Origin: Chryseobacterium shigense
GTDB lineage: Bacteria > Bacteroidota > Bacteroidia > Flavobacteriales > Weeksellaceae
NCBI RefSeq assembly: GCF_900156575.1
Contig: NZ_FTNY01000004.1
Coordinates: 372,001 to 436,000 of the forward strand
DNA length: 64,000 bases
Direction: 5' to 3'
In this document: positions 1-9,001 of the stretch, piece after piece
Position numbering within the stretch: the first letter of the stretch is position 1
Layout: each line of letters starts with the position of its first letter
The notes under the pieces: generated by a model
What the model was told of the DNA's origin: nothing
Databases searched by the model: none
Seen by the model: only the letters and a program-made list of their open reading frames with translations
Made by a program: the position numbers and the translations under genes

Positions 1-20
1 CTACATATAAAATATAAATA

Positions 21-860
21 ATGAAAATTTATTCACTCATTTTCTGCTTACTATTTGCTTTATTTAATGCACAAGGGCGAATTAGCTTAACTGGAAATTC
101 TACAATAAAAGCATTCCCATATTCATCACATGTTTTAAGTAACAGCAATAAAAATATATACTATCAATTGAGTTATGTTCGTGATACTAAAAATCCTAAA
201 AACAAGCGGGAAACCATTTGTACCCTACAATTAAGTGAAAAGTTTTCTCGATTTTCTGATCATAATGGAATGAAAACAGATTCATTAGAAGAAAAATACA
301 GTCATCAAAATGAGATAAATGCAAAAGAATTTAGCAATCTTCAATCTTTCCCTGTCAAATGGTTTAATGTGTTAGTAAAGGATATCTCACAACAAAAAGT
401 TTATGTTCAAGATGTCGCAAAAGACATTTATCAGTATGAAGAAAAGCAACCCGAATTCCTTTGGACTCTTGAAAAAGAGAATAAAAAAATCTTAGGTTAT
501 GTTTGTCAAAAAGCAACTACCCAATACAGAGGTAGAAAATATACTGCATGGCATGCTAAAGAAATTCCTATTAATAGCGGACCATATATTTTTCAAGGGC
601 TTCCTGGTTTAATCATGGAAATAGAAGACAGTAAAGGAGATTATCATTTTACTGCAATAGCAATCGATAAAAAATCTAAGGAAATATATTTGAGAAATGA
701 AAAACATATAATTAACGTTTCAAGAGAACAATTTAGAAAAGTTCAAAAAAACTTTCACGAAAATCCAGGCTTTTTCTTTGGTGGTTCTTATGATGCAAAT
801 GGAAATTCAATTGTAGACAAAGGAAGACCAATTCCTTATAATCCTATAGAATTAGAGTAG
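21..860 (+). CDS. GLPGLI family secreted protein
   Basis: The 279-residue protein starts with a signal peptide (about residues 1-18, ending NAQ), so it is probably exported. The family signature GLPGLI lies at residues 193-198 in the context FQGLPGLIMEIED, with the typical preceding W-HA-EIPI-GPY stretch. GLPGLI proteins are common in Bacteroidota. Their biochemical role is not known; many sit beside TonB-dependent receptors, but no such partner is visible here because the gene lies at the window edge. The length is normal for the family. The upstream promoter is cut off. Family call is secure; function is unknown. Confidence 0.88.
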   Translation: MKIYSLIFCLLFALFNAQGRISLTGNSTIKAFPYSSHVLSNSNKNIYYQLSYVRDTKNPKNKRETICTLQLSEKFSRFSDHNGMKTDSLEEKYSHQNEINAKEFSNLQSFPVKWFNVLVKDISQQKVYVQDVAKDIYQYEEKQPEFLWTLEKENKKILGYVCQKATTQYRGRKYTAWHAKEIPINSGPYIFQGLPGLIMEIEDSKGDYHFTAIAIDKKSKEIYLRNEKHIINVSREQFRKVQKNFHENPGFFFGGSYDANGNSIVDKGRPIPYNPIELE

Positions 861-907
861 CTAACTATCTTAAAAAAGCACCGTTAATATAAAGTACTTT
901 TGATTAA

Positions 908-1102
908 TCATTGACTCTCTTCTTTCGATATGCTACCTATAATCTCAGAGTAAATATCATCATTTAAACGCTCCTTTCTAGTCTCAGACTTTGCAAAAAT
1001 TTCACCTACATCTGAAAGTAAAGCATTTGTCTTATCTACTTTTTCTAAGCGGTAAGAATAGCTATCAGAGTCATTGCAGATAACTTTTGCATTAGGATAA
1101 TA
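908..1102 (-). pseudogene. Decayed coding remnant, C-terminal part of an unrecognised gene
   Basis: An open frame of 64 codons on the minus strand ends at a TGA (908-910) and is bounded upstream by an in-frame TAA (1103-1105). It has no plausible start codon. The translation has a protein-like composition (charged helix-type segments such as VGEIFAKSETRKERLNDDIY), unlike a chance frame in AT-rich DNA. I infer it is the tail of a gene whose front was lost. I do not recognise the family. The flanking 1103-1250 shows nothing codable, consistent with a decayed locus next to the GLPGLI gene. Confidence 0.4.
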
Positions 1103-1250
1103 TTACTTCTATGTGTGGCTTAATAAGCCCGATCCCCCAACAAATTAAGGTAGGTTGCATCTGTGAGAAATAACATGATGAGCCTGCTTATTTATTATAT
1201 TGAAAAAGCCTCTAGTACATTTTGCAGATTGATGCAGATGTTTACGTATA

Positions 1251-1280
1251 AAAAAAGCTGTTCTTAAAAAAGAACAGCTT
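1251..1280 (-). terminator. Rho-independent terminator of the thioredoxin-like gene
   Basis: An 11-bp perfect stem (AAGCTGTTCTT at 1255-1265 with its complement at 1270-1280) has a 4-nt loop. On the minus strand it is followed by six T. It lies about 45 bp beyond the stop of the 1324-1878 gene. Confidence 0.8.
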
Positions 1281-1323
1281 TATACTTATATATAACGTTT
1301 AAAAATTTCAACCATTCCTATGA

Positions 1324-1878
1324 TTACTTCCATTTGATATTGCATCCCATACTTGGTTTCTGAATCTCCTCCTGTGGTTCACCCAACAAAAGATTTTCGA
1401 AAGCGATGATCAGATCTTCTCCGGTTACATCTTTATTATTTCCAGGTCTTGAATCATCCATTTGCCCTCTGTAGATAAGGTCTAGTTTATCATCAAAGAA
1501 ATAGAAATCCGGTGTACAGGCTGCGTCATAAGCTTTGGCTACGGCCTGGCTTTCGTCATACAGATAAGGGAAATCAAAATTTCTTTCAATCTGGAATTCT
1601 ATCATTTTTTCAGGAGCATCAGCCGGATATTTCTCTACATTATTGGCATTGATGGCAATGAATTCAATTCCTTTTTCATTGTAGTCTTCATATAATTCGT
1701 TGATCTTATCAATCACGTGAAGAACAAACGGACAATGGTTGCACATAAAGATCACCAGTGTTCCTTTCTCTCCTTTCAGGTCGTCCAGAGATTGGATCTC
1801 ATTAGTTTTTGAGGGGTTCGGAAGTTCAAAAAACGGAGCTTTCGTTCCTAGAGCCAACATATTTGAGGGAGTATTCAT
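1324..1878 (-). CDS. Thioredoxin-fold / peroxiredoxin-like (AhpC/TSA) protein
   Basis: This 184-residue protein has a thioredoxin fold with a CNHCPFV active-site motif (Cys46 and Cys49), followed by a YEDYNEKGIEFIAINAN strand-helix and a late cis-Pro region (ACTPDFYFFD). It is the cytosolic thioredoxin family protein common in Bacteroidota, probably a thiol-disulfide reductase or peroxiredoxin-like enzyme; the substrate is unknown. A longer frame starts at a TTG at 1902, but that codon lies inside a perfect -7 box (TATATTTG, 1907-1900 on the minus strand). The ATG at 1878 is therefore the likely start. The gene is divergent from the tetR gene and appears monocistronic. Confidence 0.85.
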   Translation of the reverse strand: MNTPSNMLALGTKAPFFELPNPSKTNEIQSLDDLKGEKGTLVIFMCNHCPFVLHVIDKINELYEDYNEKGIEFIAINANNVEKYPADAPEKMIEFQIERNFDFPYLYDESQAVAKAYDAACTPDFYFFDDKLDLIYRGQMDDSRPGNNKDVTGEDLIIAFENLLLGEPQEEIQKPSMGCNIKWK

Positions 1879-1976
1879 ATCCTTTATTTTCTTTAACGGC
1901 AAATATAAAGTTTCTTTTAATATAAGCCAATCTGTGAATTTATAAACTTGCGTTAAATGTTAATTATCAAATATTA

Positions 1977-2009
1977 TTTGGAAGTTATATTGAAAAGTTT
2001 GTAGTTTTG
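1977..2009 (+). promoter_or_regulatory. Promoter of the tetR gene
   Basis: A Bacteroidota-type promoter is visible: -33 TTTG at 1977-1980 and -7 TAGTTTTG at 2002-2009, spaced by 21 bp. The operator palindrome at 2010-2022 covers the expected transcription start, so TetR binding should repress its own gene. Confidence 0.65.
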
Positions 2010-2022
2010 CTAACACTGTTAG
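2010..2022. promoter_or_regulatory. Putative TetR operator 1 (perfect palindrome)
   Basis: CTAACA-C-TGTTAG is a perfect 6+1+6 palindrome directly downstream of the tetR -7 box. The same core occurs three more times between tetR and the efflux operon and fits the binding site of the adjacent TetR regulator (inference). Confidence 0.65.
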
Positions 2023-2034
2023 TAAATAAATATC

Positions 2035-2631
2035 ATGGGCCTACATGAACGTCGTCAAAGAGAGAAAGAATCCATCCGTGCAAATATTTTGCAGGCGGCT
2101 TTCGGTTTGGCTAAAACAGAGGGCTGGGCTTCGTTGTCAATGCGTAAGATTGCAGATGCCATTGAATACAGTGCTCCTGTAGTCTATGATTATTTCGAGA
2201 ACAAAGAAGCGATTTTGTATGAAATTTCTATCAATGGCTTTCACTGCCTTCATATAGAATTATTAAAAGCGCAGAGCAAGTTTGAAACTCCTGAAGAGCA
2301 GCTTACTGCTATAGTAGATGCGTACTGGAATTTTGCTTTTAAAAATAAAGAATACTATCAGCTGATGTTTGGTTTGGGAATGCAGTGCAGCGGTAAAGGT
2401 CAGATGAAAGAAGAGTTTTCATCATTTCAGGACCTCATCTATGAATGTACTTTCAATATCATTAAGAAGAATGGATCCAATCCTGACAATGCCTGCCATA
2501 TGTCACACGCTCTATTTTCGGCGGTGCACGGTCTGATCTCTATTATGATGATGCGAAATGCCGATATTCCTTCCACAATGAATAAAACAACTTTAGACGA
2601 AACTGTTTCAGCATTCGTTAAGTCTTTGTAA
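2035..2631 (+). CDS. TetR/AcrR-family repressor of the adjacent RND efflux operon
   Basis: This 198-residue regulator has an N-terminal helix-turn-helix (about residues 12-58: ILQAAFGLAKTEGWASLSMR, then KIADAIEYSAPVVYDYF and NKEAIL) and a variable ligand-binding C-terminal half with a WHG-like AVHGLISIMMM segment. Its position upstream of, and in the same direction as, a complete RND pump operon is the classic AcrR arrangement. Four copies of a TAACA-n-TGTTA palindrome lie at its own promoter and before the pump genes. I infer that it represses both and is released by a pump substrate. The ATG at 2035 follows the promoter closely. The inducing ligand cannot be read from the sequence. Confidence 0.9.
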   Translation: MGLHERRQREKESIRANILQAAFGLAKTEGWASLSMRKIADAIEYSAPVVYDYFENKEAILYEISINGFHCLHIELLKAQSKFETPEEQLTAIVDAYWNFAFKNKEYYQLMFGLGMQCSGKGQMKEEFSSFQDLIYECTFNIIKKNGSNPDNACHMSHALFSAVHGLISIMMMRNADIPSTMNKTTLDETVSAFVKSL

Positions 2632-2650
2632 ATTTTTTTTGAATTAAAAA

Positions 2651-2663
2651 TTAACAGCGTTAG
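2651..2663. promoter_or_regulatory. Putative TetR operator 2 (one arm mismatch)
   Basis: TTAACA-G-CGTTAG matches the operator core except for one base in the right arm. It is embedded in a duplicated module that also contains T8-GA upstream and GGAAAAATAAC downstream; the other copy surrounds operator 4. Confidence 0.5.
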
Positions 2664-2765
2664 GAAAAATAACATCAGATATTTATAAAATATCCGTTTA
2701 AAAAACTAAAAAAAGTAACAATGAAAACGATAATCTAAAATCTCTGGAAGCCTCTATCAAACAGC

Positions 2766-2778
2766 TTAACACTGTTAG
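2766..2778. promoter_or_regulatory. Putative TetR operator 3
   Basis: TTAACA-C-TGTTAG contains the perfect TAACA-C-TGTTA core (2767-2777) in the intergenic region before the RND operon. Confidence 0.6.
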
Positions 2779-2902
2779 TTAAATTAACACATGATTAATA
2801 CACCCCATTTTTTATACAACTTATATTAAAAAACAGACAGCTATTATGAAAATGACGATCTGACTCCGTTATTAAAAATTCTGATTTTTTTTGACCTTAT
2901 CA

Positions 2903-2915
2903 TTAACACTGTTAG
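2903..2915. promoter_or_regulatory. Putative TetR operator 4, next to the RND operon
   Basis: A perfect TAACA-C-TGTTA core (2904-2914) lies about 75 bp before the adaptor start codon. A -33-like TTTG is at 2889-2892, so the operator would sit between -33 and -7 of a pump promoter. No clean -7 box is visible. Confidence 0.6.
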
Positions 2916-2988
2916 GAAAAATAACAGAAATCATTAAAAGAACACTATTACTTAAATCTAACACTTCATTAAAAAAATTAAACCCACA

Positions 2989-4182
2989 ATGAAAATACCT
3001 GGAAAAATAAGGTTTATCGTACTTATATCAAGTATTATCCTTTTGCAGAACTGTACCCAAGCAGCAGAAGGTTCCAATGCAGCACCGCCTGCTCCGGAGC
3101 TTCCGGTTTATACCGTGATCACCTCTCCAGCTACAACATATCAGGAATTCCCTACCGCACTGGAAGGTAAAAACAACGTAGAAATCAGATCTCAGGTCGA
3201 TGGATATCTGGACAGGATCTACGTAGAAGAAGGTTCTTACGTAAGAGCCGGACAGCCTTTATTTAAAATAGACTCAAGAGCCTATGGCGAGCAAATGAAT
3301 ATGGCTCAGGCTAATTTACAGGTAGCCAATGCCAATATCCAGAAAGCTAAAGTAGAAGTTGACAGACTTCAGCCTTTGGTAGCTGCCAAAGTAGTTTCTG
3401 ATGTACAGATGAAAACAGCCAAAGCAAATTACGCTGCCGCAGTAGCTGCCGCATCACAGGCTAAAGCATCTGTAGGAGGCGCTAAAATCAATGTAGGATT
3501 CACAACCATTACCGCCCCTGTAAGCGGATATATCGGAAGAATTCCTTACAAAAAAGGAAGCCTGATTTCAAGAACGGATCCGAGCCCATTGACTTTGTTA
3601 TCGGATATCAGCGAAATTTATGCCTACTTCTCTTTAAGTGAACTGGATTTTATTGCGTTTCAGAATCAATATCCCGGAGCAACTTTAGATGAAAAACTGA
3701 AAAATATGCCTATGGTAGATCTTATCATCGCGGACAACAGTACTTACCCTGAAAAAGGAAAAATGAGTATTGTAGACGGACAGTTTGATAAAACCACTGG
3801 TGCCATTACCGTTCGTGCTATTTTTCCCAATACAAAAGGTTCTTTACGTACAGGAAATACAGGAAGAGTGCGTATGCCTCAATTACTTTCCAATGCCGTT
3901 GTCATTCCTCAGGAATCTACGTTTGAAATTCAGGATAAAACCTATGTCTATAGTGTAGGGAAAGACAACAAAGTAACCAGCAAACCGATTAAAATCTCCG
4001 GAAAAACAGAAAACTATTATTTTATTTCTGAAGGAATTGCTCCGGGAGAAAAGATCGTATACACAGGAATTGGAAGCTTAAAAGATGGAGCTTCTATCAA
4101 GCAGAAAGCGATTTCATCTGATAGCCTGTTGAGAGCTAAACCTCTGTCCTCTATTTCGAATACGGAAGACTTAAAAAAATAA
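2989..4182 (+). CDS. RND efflux periplasmic adaptor (membrane fusion lipoprotein)
   Basis: This 397-residue AcrA/MexA-type adaptor links the inner-membrane pump to the outer-membrane channel. The N-terminus is a lipoprotein signal with Cys22 (LLQNC). It is followed by the biotinyl-lipoyl half-motif (EIRSQVDGYLDRIYVEEGSY, about residues 65-84), an alpha-helical hairpin (about 100-165), the second lipoyl half (TAPVSGYIGRIPYKKGSLIS) and beta-barrel plus membrane-proximal domains. It is the first gene of a three-gene efflux operon, 7 bp before the pump gene. Control by the upstream TetR is likely. Length is normal and nothing is missing. Confidence 0.95.
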   Translation: MKIPGKIRFIVLISSIILLQNCTQAAEGSNAAPPAPELPVYTVITSPATTYQEFPTALEGKNNVEIRSQVDGYLDRIYVEEGSYVRAGQPLFKIDSRAYGEQMNMAQANLQVANANIQKAKVEVDRLQPLVAAKVVSDVQMKTAKANYAAAVAAASQAKASVGGAKINVGFTTITAPVSGYIGRIPYKKGSLISRTDPSPLTLLSDISEIYAYFSLSELDFIAFQNQYPGATLDEKLKNMPMVDLIIADNSTYPEKGKMSIVDGQFDKTTGAITVRAIFPNTKGSLRTGNTGRVRMPQLLSNAVVIPQESTFEIQDKTYVYSVGKDNKVTSKPIKISGKTENYYFISEGIAPGEKIVYTGIGSLKDGASIKQKAISSDSLLRAKPLSSISNTEDLKK

Positions 4183-4189
4183 ACTTCTT

Positions 4190-7100
4190 ATGCTAAAACA
4201 ATTTATAGAAAGACCGGTACTTTCAACGGTCATCTCCATTATACTGCTATTGCTGGGAGCTCTTTCGGTATTCAATCTGCCGATCACGCTGTTTCCCGAC
4301 ATTGCCCCTCCAAGCGTTCAGGTAACCGCCTTTTATCCGGGTGCGAATGCAGAAGTTGTCGCCCGCTCCGTTGCTGTTCCTATTGAAGAAGCAGTGAATG
4401 GCGTTGAGAATATGACTTACATGACTTCCAACTCGAGTAATGACGGTACTATGACCCTGAGTGTGTTTTTCAAGCAGGGTTCAGATGCGGATAATGCCGC
4501 TGTAAACGTTCAGAACCGGGTATCCAAAGCTATGAGCCAGCTTCCTCAGGAAGTAGTTCAGGCCGGAATCTCCACACAGAAAGTACAGAACAGTATGATT
4601 ATGTTTATGGGGTTGTCAAGTGATGATCCTAAGCAATATGATGAGCTGTTTCTTCAAAACTATCTAAAAATCAACGTTATTCCACAGATACAGCGTATTC
4701 CGGGAGTTGCTCAGGCACAGGTTTTCGGAACGAGGGATTACTCGATGAGAATCTGGCTGAAGCCAGACCGGTTAGCCGCTAATAATCTTTCTCCACAGGA
4801 AGTAATGGCAGCGATCAAAGATCATAACCTTGAAGCTGCACCAGGACGTCTTGGACAGGGAAGTAAAGAAACTTACGAATATATTTTAAAGTATAAAGGT
4901 AAATTAAGCAAAAACGAGGACTACGAAAACATTGCGATTAAAGCCAATAATGACGGTTCATTTTTAAGATTAAAAGATGTTGCAAGAGTAGAATTCGGTT
5001 CCTATACCTATACAGCAGCCAACAGAGTGGACGGTAAACCTGTAGCAGGATTCGCGATCCTTCAAACGGCGGGTTCCAATGCCAATGAAATTCTGACTGA
5101 AATTGAAAAGCAGGTCGATCAGTTTTCAACGACCCTTCCAAAAGGAGTAAAACCGATCATTATGTACAATTCTAAAGATTTCCTGGATGCCTCTATTCAT
5201 CAGGTGGTAGAAACTTTAGTGATTGCATTTATTCTGGTATTTATTGTAGTGTATATTTTCCTTCAGGATTTCAGATCTACTTTGATTCCGGCCATTGCGG
5301 TTCCGGTGGCTATTATCGGGACCTTCTTCTTTCTTCAATTATTTGGATTCAGTATCAATATGCTTACATTGTTTGCACTGGTACTCGCCATTGGTATTGT
5401 CGTGGATGATGCTATCGTTGTGGTTGAGGCCGTCCATTCCAAGATGGAGCAGACAGGAATGCCTGTGGAACAAGCCACCACCAACTCTATGAGTGAAATT
5501 TCCGGAGCGATCATTTCCATTACTTTGGTGATGTGTGCCGTATTTATTCCGGTTGGTTTCATGCAGGGTCCTGCCGGGGTTTTCTACAGACAGTTTGCCT
5601 TCACATTGGTCATTGCGATCATGATCTCAGCAGTCAATGCATTAACATTGAGTCCGGCTCTTTGTGCATTATTACTTAACGACCCTCAGGGAGAACATGG
5701 CGAGCACGGTCATAAAAAAGGTTTTGGAGCGAAGTTTTTCAACGCGTTCAATGTGGCCTTTAATAATATGACTAAAAAATACATTTACAGTCTTAAGTTT
5801 TTAATCAAAAACAAATGGGTAGCCGTAGGAGGTTTAGCGGTTATTATTGCTGCCAGTGTTTTTCTGATCAATAAAGCGCCTACAGGATTTATTCCAACAG
5901 AAGATCAGGGATTTGTTTTGTATGCCGTGAATACGCCTCCGGGAAGTTCACTGGACAGAACCAACCGGGCTACTGAACAGATTGATAAAATTGTTAATGC
6001 AGAAAAATCCATGAAGCACCTTTGGGTAGCCGATGGAATGAACTTTATCAGTAATGCCAACGCTTCTCCTTATTCTGCAGGTTTTATTAAACTTAAAGAT
6101 TATAAAGACCGTGGCGAAATGAAAGATCCTGACCAAATTGCTGCTGCATTAACAGGAAAAGTATCTCAGGTGAAAGATGCCAACGCATTCTTCTTCAATT
6201 TCCCTACGGTACAAGGTTTTGGTAACGTTTCCGGATTTGAATTTATGCTTCAGGACAAAACCAACGGTTCATTTGAACAGTTAGGAACAACCACTCAAGC
6301 TTTCATCGGGGAGCTGATGAAACGTCCGGAAATTGCATTCGCCTTTACGACCTATGCAGCAGGAAACCCTCAGTACACGATTGATGTAGATGCTGATAAG
6401 GCCAATCAATTGGGTGTTTCTGTAACAGAGTTGATGCAGACTATGCAGATCTATTACGGAAGTAGTTTCGTTTCGGATTTCAACAGATTTGGGAAATACT
6501 ACAGAGTAATGGCTCAGGCAGATATTCCTTACCGTACCGATGCGAATTCTCTGGAAGGAATTTATGTTAAAAATAAATCAGGCGAAATGGTTCCTGTAAA
6601 GACCCTGGTTACTTTACAAAGAACTTTCGGACCTGAAACAGTAACCAGAAATAACCTTTTCAACGCGGTAACCATTAACGGAACTCCAAAACCAGGTTAC
6701 AGTACCGGAGATGCGATTAAAGCTGTTGAAGAAGTAGCTCAGAAATCATTGCCAAGAGGATACGGATATGAATGGACGGGAATTACCCGTGAAGAAATCA
6801 AAACGGGTGGACAAACTGCCTTTGTGTTCTTCCTAAGTATATTATTTGTGTATTTCTTATTAGCTGCCCAATACGAAAGTTATATTCTTCCTTTTGCTGT
6901 TATTCTTACAGTTCCTACAGGGATTTTCGGAGTATTTGCTTTCACGGGACTAGCTGGAATTGACAATAATATTTACGTTCAGGTTGGTTTGATCATGCTT
7001 GTCGGGCTCTTGGCAAAAAATGCGATTTTGATTGTAGAATTTGCCGTACAGCGAAGAAAGGCAGGAAAAACATTGATTGAGTCTGCGCTTCAGGCTTCAA

Positions 7101-7369
7101 GATTACGTTTGAGACCTATCCTGATGACCTCATTTGCCTTTATTATCGGGATGCTTCCATTGGTTTGGAGCCAGGGAGCTGCTGCAAAAGGTAACCATTC
7201 CATTGGTATCAGCACCGTAGGAGGAATGTTTACAGGGGTGGTATTCGGGATTTTCATTATTCCGGTAATGTACGTGATCTTCCAGTATCTGCATGAAAAA
7301 ATGCCGAGCAGAAAAAAGAAAAGACTTCTGAAAAAACAGCAGGAAGAACTTCTGGCTACTGCTCATTAA
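4190..7369 (+). CDS. RND multidrug efflux permease, HAE-1 (AcrB-like) family
   Basis: This 1059-residue inner-membrane proton/drug antiporter has the typical N-terminus (FIERPVLSTVISI), twelve predicted membrane segments in two halves and two large periplasmic loops. The proton-relay pair Asp406-Asp407 lies in TM4 (GIVVDDAIVVVE), equivalent to AcrB Asp407/408. A periplasmic GFIPTEDQG stretch and the TM10-region AKNAILIVEFA are also present. A His-rich insert (HGEHGHKKG) lies in the central cytoplasmic linker near residue 505. Substrates are probably hydrophobic drugs or dyes, by family. It sits between the adaptor and the outer-membrane factor of the same operon. Confidence 0.96.
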   Translation: MLKQFIERPVLSTVISIILLLLGALSVFNLPITLFPDIAPPSVQVTAFYPGANAEVVARSVAVPIEEAVNGVENMTYMTSNSSNDGTMTLSVFFKQGSDADNAAVNVQNRVSKAMSQLPQEVVQAGISTQKVQNSMIMFMGLSSDDPKQYDELFLQNYLKINVIPQIQRIPGVAQAQVFGTRDYSMRIWLKPDRLAANNLSPQEVMAAIKDHNLEAAPGRLGQGSKETYEYILKYKGKLSKNEDYENIAIKANNDGSFLRLKDVARVEFGSYTYTAANRVDGKPVAGFAILQTAGSNANEILTEIEKQVDQFSTTLPKGVKPIIMYNSKDFLDASIHQVVETLVIAFILVFIVVYIFLQDFRSTLIPAIAVPVAIIGTFFFLQLFGFSINMLTLFALVLAIGIVVDDAIVVVEAVHSKMEQTGMPVEQATTNSMSEISGAIISITLVMCAVFIPVGFMQGPAGVFYRQFAFTLVIAIMISAVNALTLSPALCALLLNDPQGEHGEHGHKKGFGAKFFNAFNVAFNNMTKKYIYSLKFLIKNKWVAVGGLAVIIAASVFLINKAPTGFIPTEDQGFVLYAVNTPPGSSLDRTNRATEQIDKIVNAEKSMKHLWVADGMNFISNANASPYSAGFIKLKDYKDRGEMKDPDQIAAALTGKVSQVKDANAFFFNFPTVQGFGNVSGFEFMLQDKTNGSFEQLGTTTQAFIGELMKRPEIAFAFTTYAAGNPQYTIDVDADKANQLGVSVTELMQTMQIYYGSSFVSDFNRFGKYYRVMAQADIPYRTDANSLEGIYVKNKSGEMVPVKTLVTLQRTFGPETVTRNNLFNAVTINGTPKPGYSTGDAIKAVEEVAQKSLPRGYGYEWTGITREEIKTGGQTAFVFFLSILFVYFLLAAQYESYILPFAVILTVPTGIFGVFAFTGLAGIDNNIYVQVGLIMLVGLLAKNAILIVEFAVQRRKAGKTLIESALQASRLRLRPILMTSFAFIIGMLPLVWSQGAAAKGNHSIGISTVGGMFTGVVFGIFIIPVMYVIFQYLHEKMPSRKKKRLLKKQQEELLATAH

Positions 7370-7383
7370 TATATATGATATCG

Positions 7384-7469
7384 AAACTTTGAGGCATTAA
7401 TGGTTCAATAAAAGCAAAGTATTCTCCTACTAAAGACCTCTTTGCATTATTAAAACCGTCTCAAAGTTT
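7384..7469. repeat. Long imperfect inverted repeat between pump and channel genes
   Basis: AAACTTTGAG at 7384-7393 is the exact complement of 7460-7469. The inner arms are partly complementary as well (GCATTAATGG against a GCATTATTAAAACCG segment). The structure lies inside the operon, immediately before the channel gene, and has no proper U-tract. It may tune processing or expression of the third gene (inference). Confidence 0.45.
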
Positions 7470-7498
7470 TGTTTTCAATTAAAAGTCTATTTAAAACT

Positions 7499-8911
7499 AT
7501 GAAAAGAATTAAGAATTTTATTCTAACCCTTATATTGGCTTTAGGCGCAGTCTCCTGTGTATCCAAATTGGCATATACGGAGCCGGACCTTCAGCTTCCG
7601 GAAAAATTCCAGTACACCGCTACAGCGGATACAGCAAGCGTTGCCAATCTGGAATGGAAACAGTTTTTCAGCGATCCTATTTTACAGGGATTGATTGAAA
7701 AAGGAATTAAAAATAACTATGATCTTCAGATTGCTTTAAAACAGGTAGCTTCTTCACAGGAAAAACTGAAACAGGCAAAATATCTTCAATACCCTGATGT
7801 AGGCTTTGGTGTTTCGGCGCAAATTTCAAAACCTTCAGAAAACAGTATGAACGGGAAAAGCCTGAATTCATTTTTAGGTCAGAGTCACGTTGAAGATTAT
7901 AATGCAGCATTTAATCTTTCGTGGGAAGCAGATATCTGGGGAAAGATCAAAAACCAGCAGGAAGTTTCAAGAATGCAGTATCTGCAGACTTACGAAGCAA
8001 CAAAAGCTGTCCAGACCCAGGTTGTAGCAGCTATCGCCCAGGGATATTACAATTTATTGATGCTTGATAAACAGATCCAGATTGCCAAATCAAATCTGGA
8101 ATTGAGCACCAATACCCTTTCCATTACTGAAAAAATGTGGCAAAGCGGAGATACCACTTCTTTAGGCGTGCAGCAGGCAACTGCTCAGAAACAGTCAACG
8201 GAACTTTTGATTACACAATTGGAACAGAATATTGCCATCCAGGAAAATGCTTTGAGTATCCTCGTGGGTGAAAATCCAAATAAAGTCAACAGAACGATTG
8301 AGATGTCTGACACTTCTCTTCCCCAGGATATTTCAGCAGGACTTCCGGCAGCCATGGTAAGCCGTCGTCCGGATGTCCGTCAGCAAGAATTGGTTTTGCT
8401 GGAATCCAATTCAATGGTGGGAATTGCTCAGGCGAATATGTATCCTGCTTTGAAAATTACCGCCAACGGAGGAGTGAATTCATTCAAAATTGATAACTGG
8501 TTTCAGATTCCGGCATCTTTGTTCGGATCTGTTTTGGGAGGAATTACCCAACCAATTTTTCAGAAAAGACAATTGAAAACAGATCTGAATGTGGCTAAAA
8601 TCCAGAGAGAGAAAAACGTTCTGGCATTCCGTCAGTCTGTTTTAAATGCCGTAGGTGAAGTTTCCGATGCATTGGTATCTAATGAAAGCTTAAAAGTTCA
8701 GGAACAGAAAGCAACAGAACAGGTAACCACGTTGAAAAACGGAATAAAAAGTGCCGAAATGCTTTATAAAGGCGGGATGGCCAATTACTTAGAAGTGATT
8801 ACAGCGCAGGGAAATTCTCTGCAGGCTGAACTGAATCTTGCTTCTGTAAAAAGACAGAGACTAAGCAGCATTGTAGATCTTTACAGAGCTCTTGGTGGCG
8901 GTTGGAAGTAG
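7499..8911 (+). CDS. Outer-membrane efflux channel lipoprotein (TolC/OprM family)
   Basis: This 470-residue channel completes the tripartite RND pump. A longer frame opens at a TTG at 7469, but the ATG at 7499 gives a clean lipoprotein signal (ILTLILALGAVSC, Cys20) and is chosen. Two repeated outer-membrane-efflux domains follow (roughly residues 55-260 and 280-465), including the W-F-DP-L-LI-GI-NN signature and the RRPDVRQQEL motif typical of the NodT/OprM subgroup. It is the third gene of the operon, 129 bp after the pump gene across an inverted repeat, and is closed by a strong terminator. Confidence 0.95.
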   Translation: MKRIKNFILTLILALGAVSCVSKLAYTEPDLQLPEKFQYTATADTASVANLEWKQFFSDPILQGLIEKGIKNNYDLQIALKQVASSQEKLKQAKYLQYPDVGFGVSAQISKPSENSMNGKSLNSFLGQSHVEDYNAAFNLSWEADIWGKIKNQQEVSRMQYLQTYEATKAVQTQVVAAIAQGYYNLLMLDKQIQIAKSNLELSTNTLSITEKMWQSGDTTSLGVQQATAQKQSTELLITQLEQNIAIQENALSILVGENPNKVNRTIEMSDTSLPQDISAGLPAAMVSRRPDVRQQELVLLESNSMVGIAQANMYPALKITANGGVNSFKIDNWFQIPASLFGSVLGGITQPIFQKRQLKTDLNVAKIQREKNVLAFRQSVLNAVGEVSDALVSNESLKVQEQKATEQVTTLKNGIKSAEMLYKGGMANYLEVITAQGNSLQAELNLASVKRQRLSSIVDLYRALGGGWK

Positions 8912-8935
8912 TAAATTTAATTATATTGTTTTTAG

Positions 8936-8965
8936 TGCGGTCTCTTTTCAGGGGCCGCATTTTTT
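8936..8965 (+). terminator. Terminator of the RND efflux operon
   Basis: TGCGGTCTC (8936-8944) pairs with GGGGCCGCA (8951-8959), including two U-G wobbles on the plus strand. The loop has 6 nt and six T follow. Confidence 0.85.
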
Positions 8966-9001
8966 ATTGTAATAGTAATAGTCTAAAAATCTTCTGAAAA
9001 T

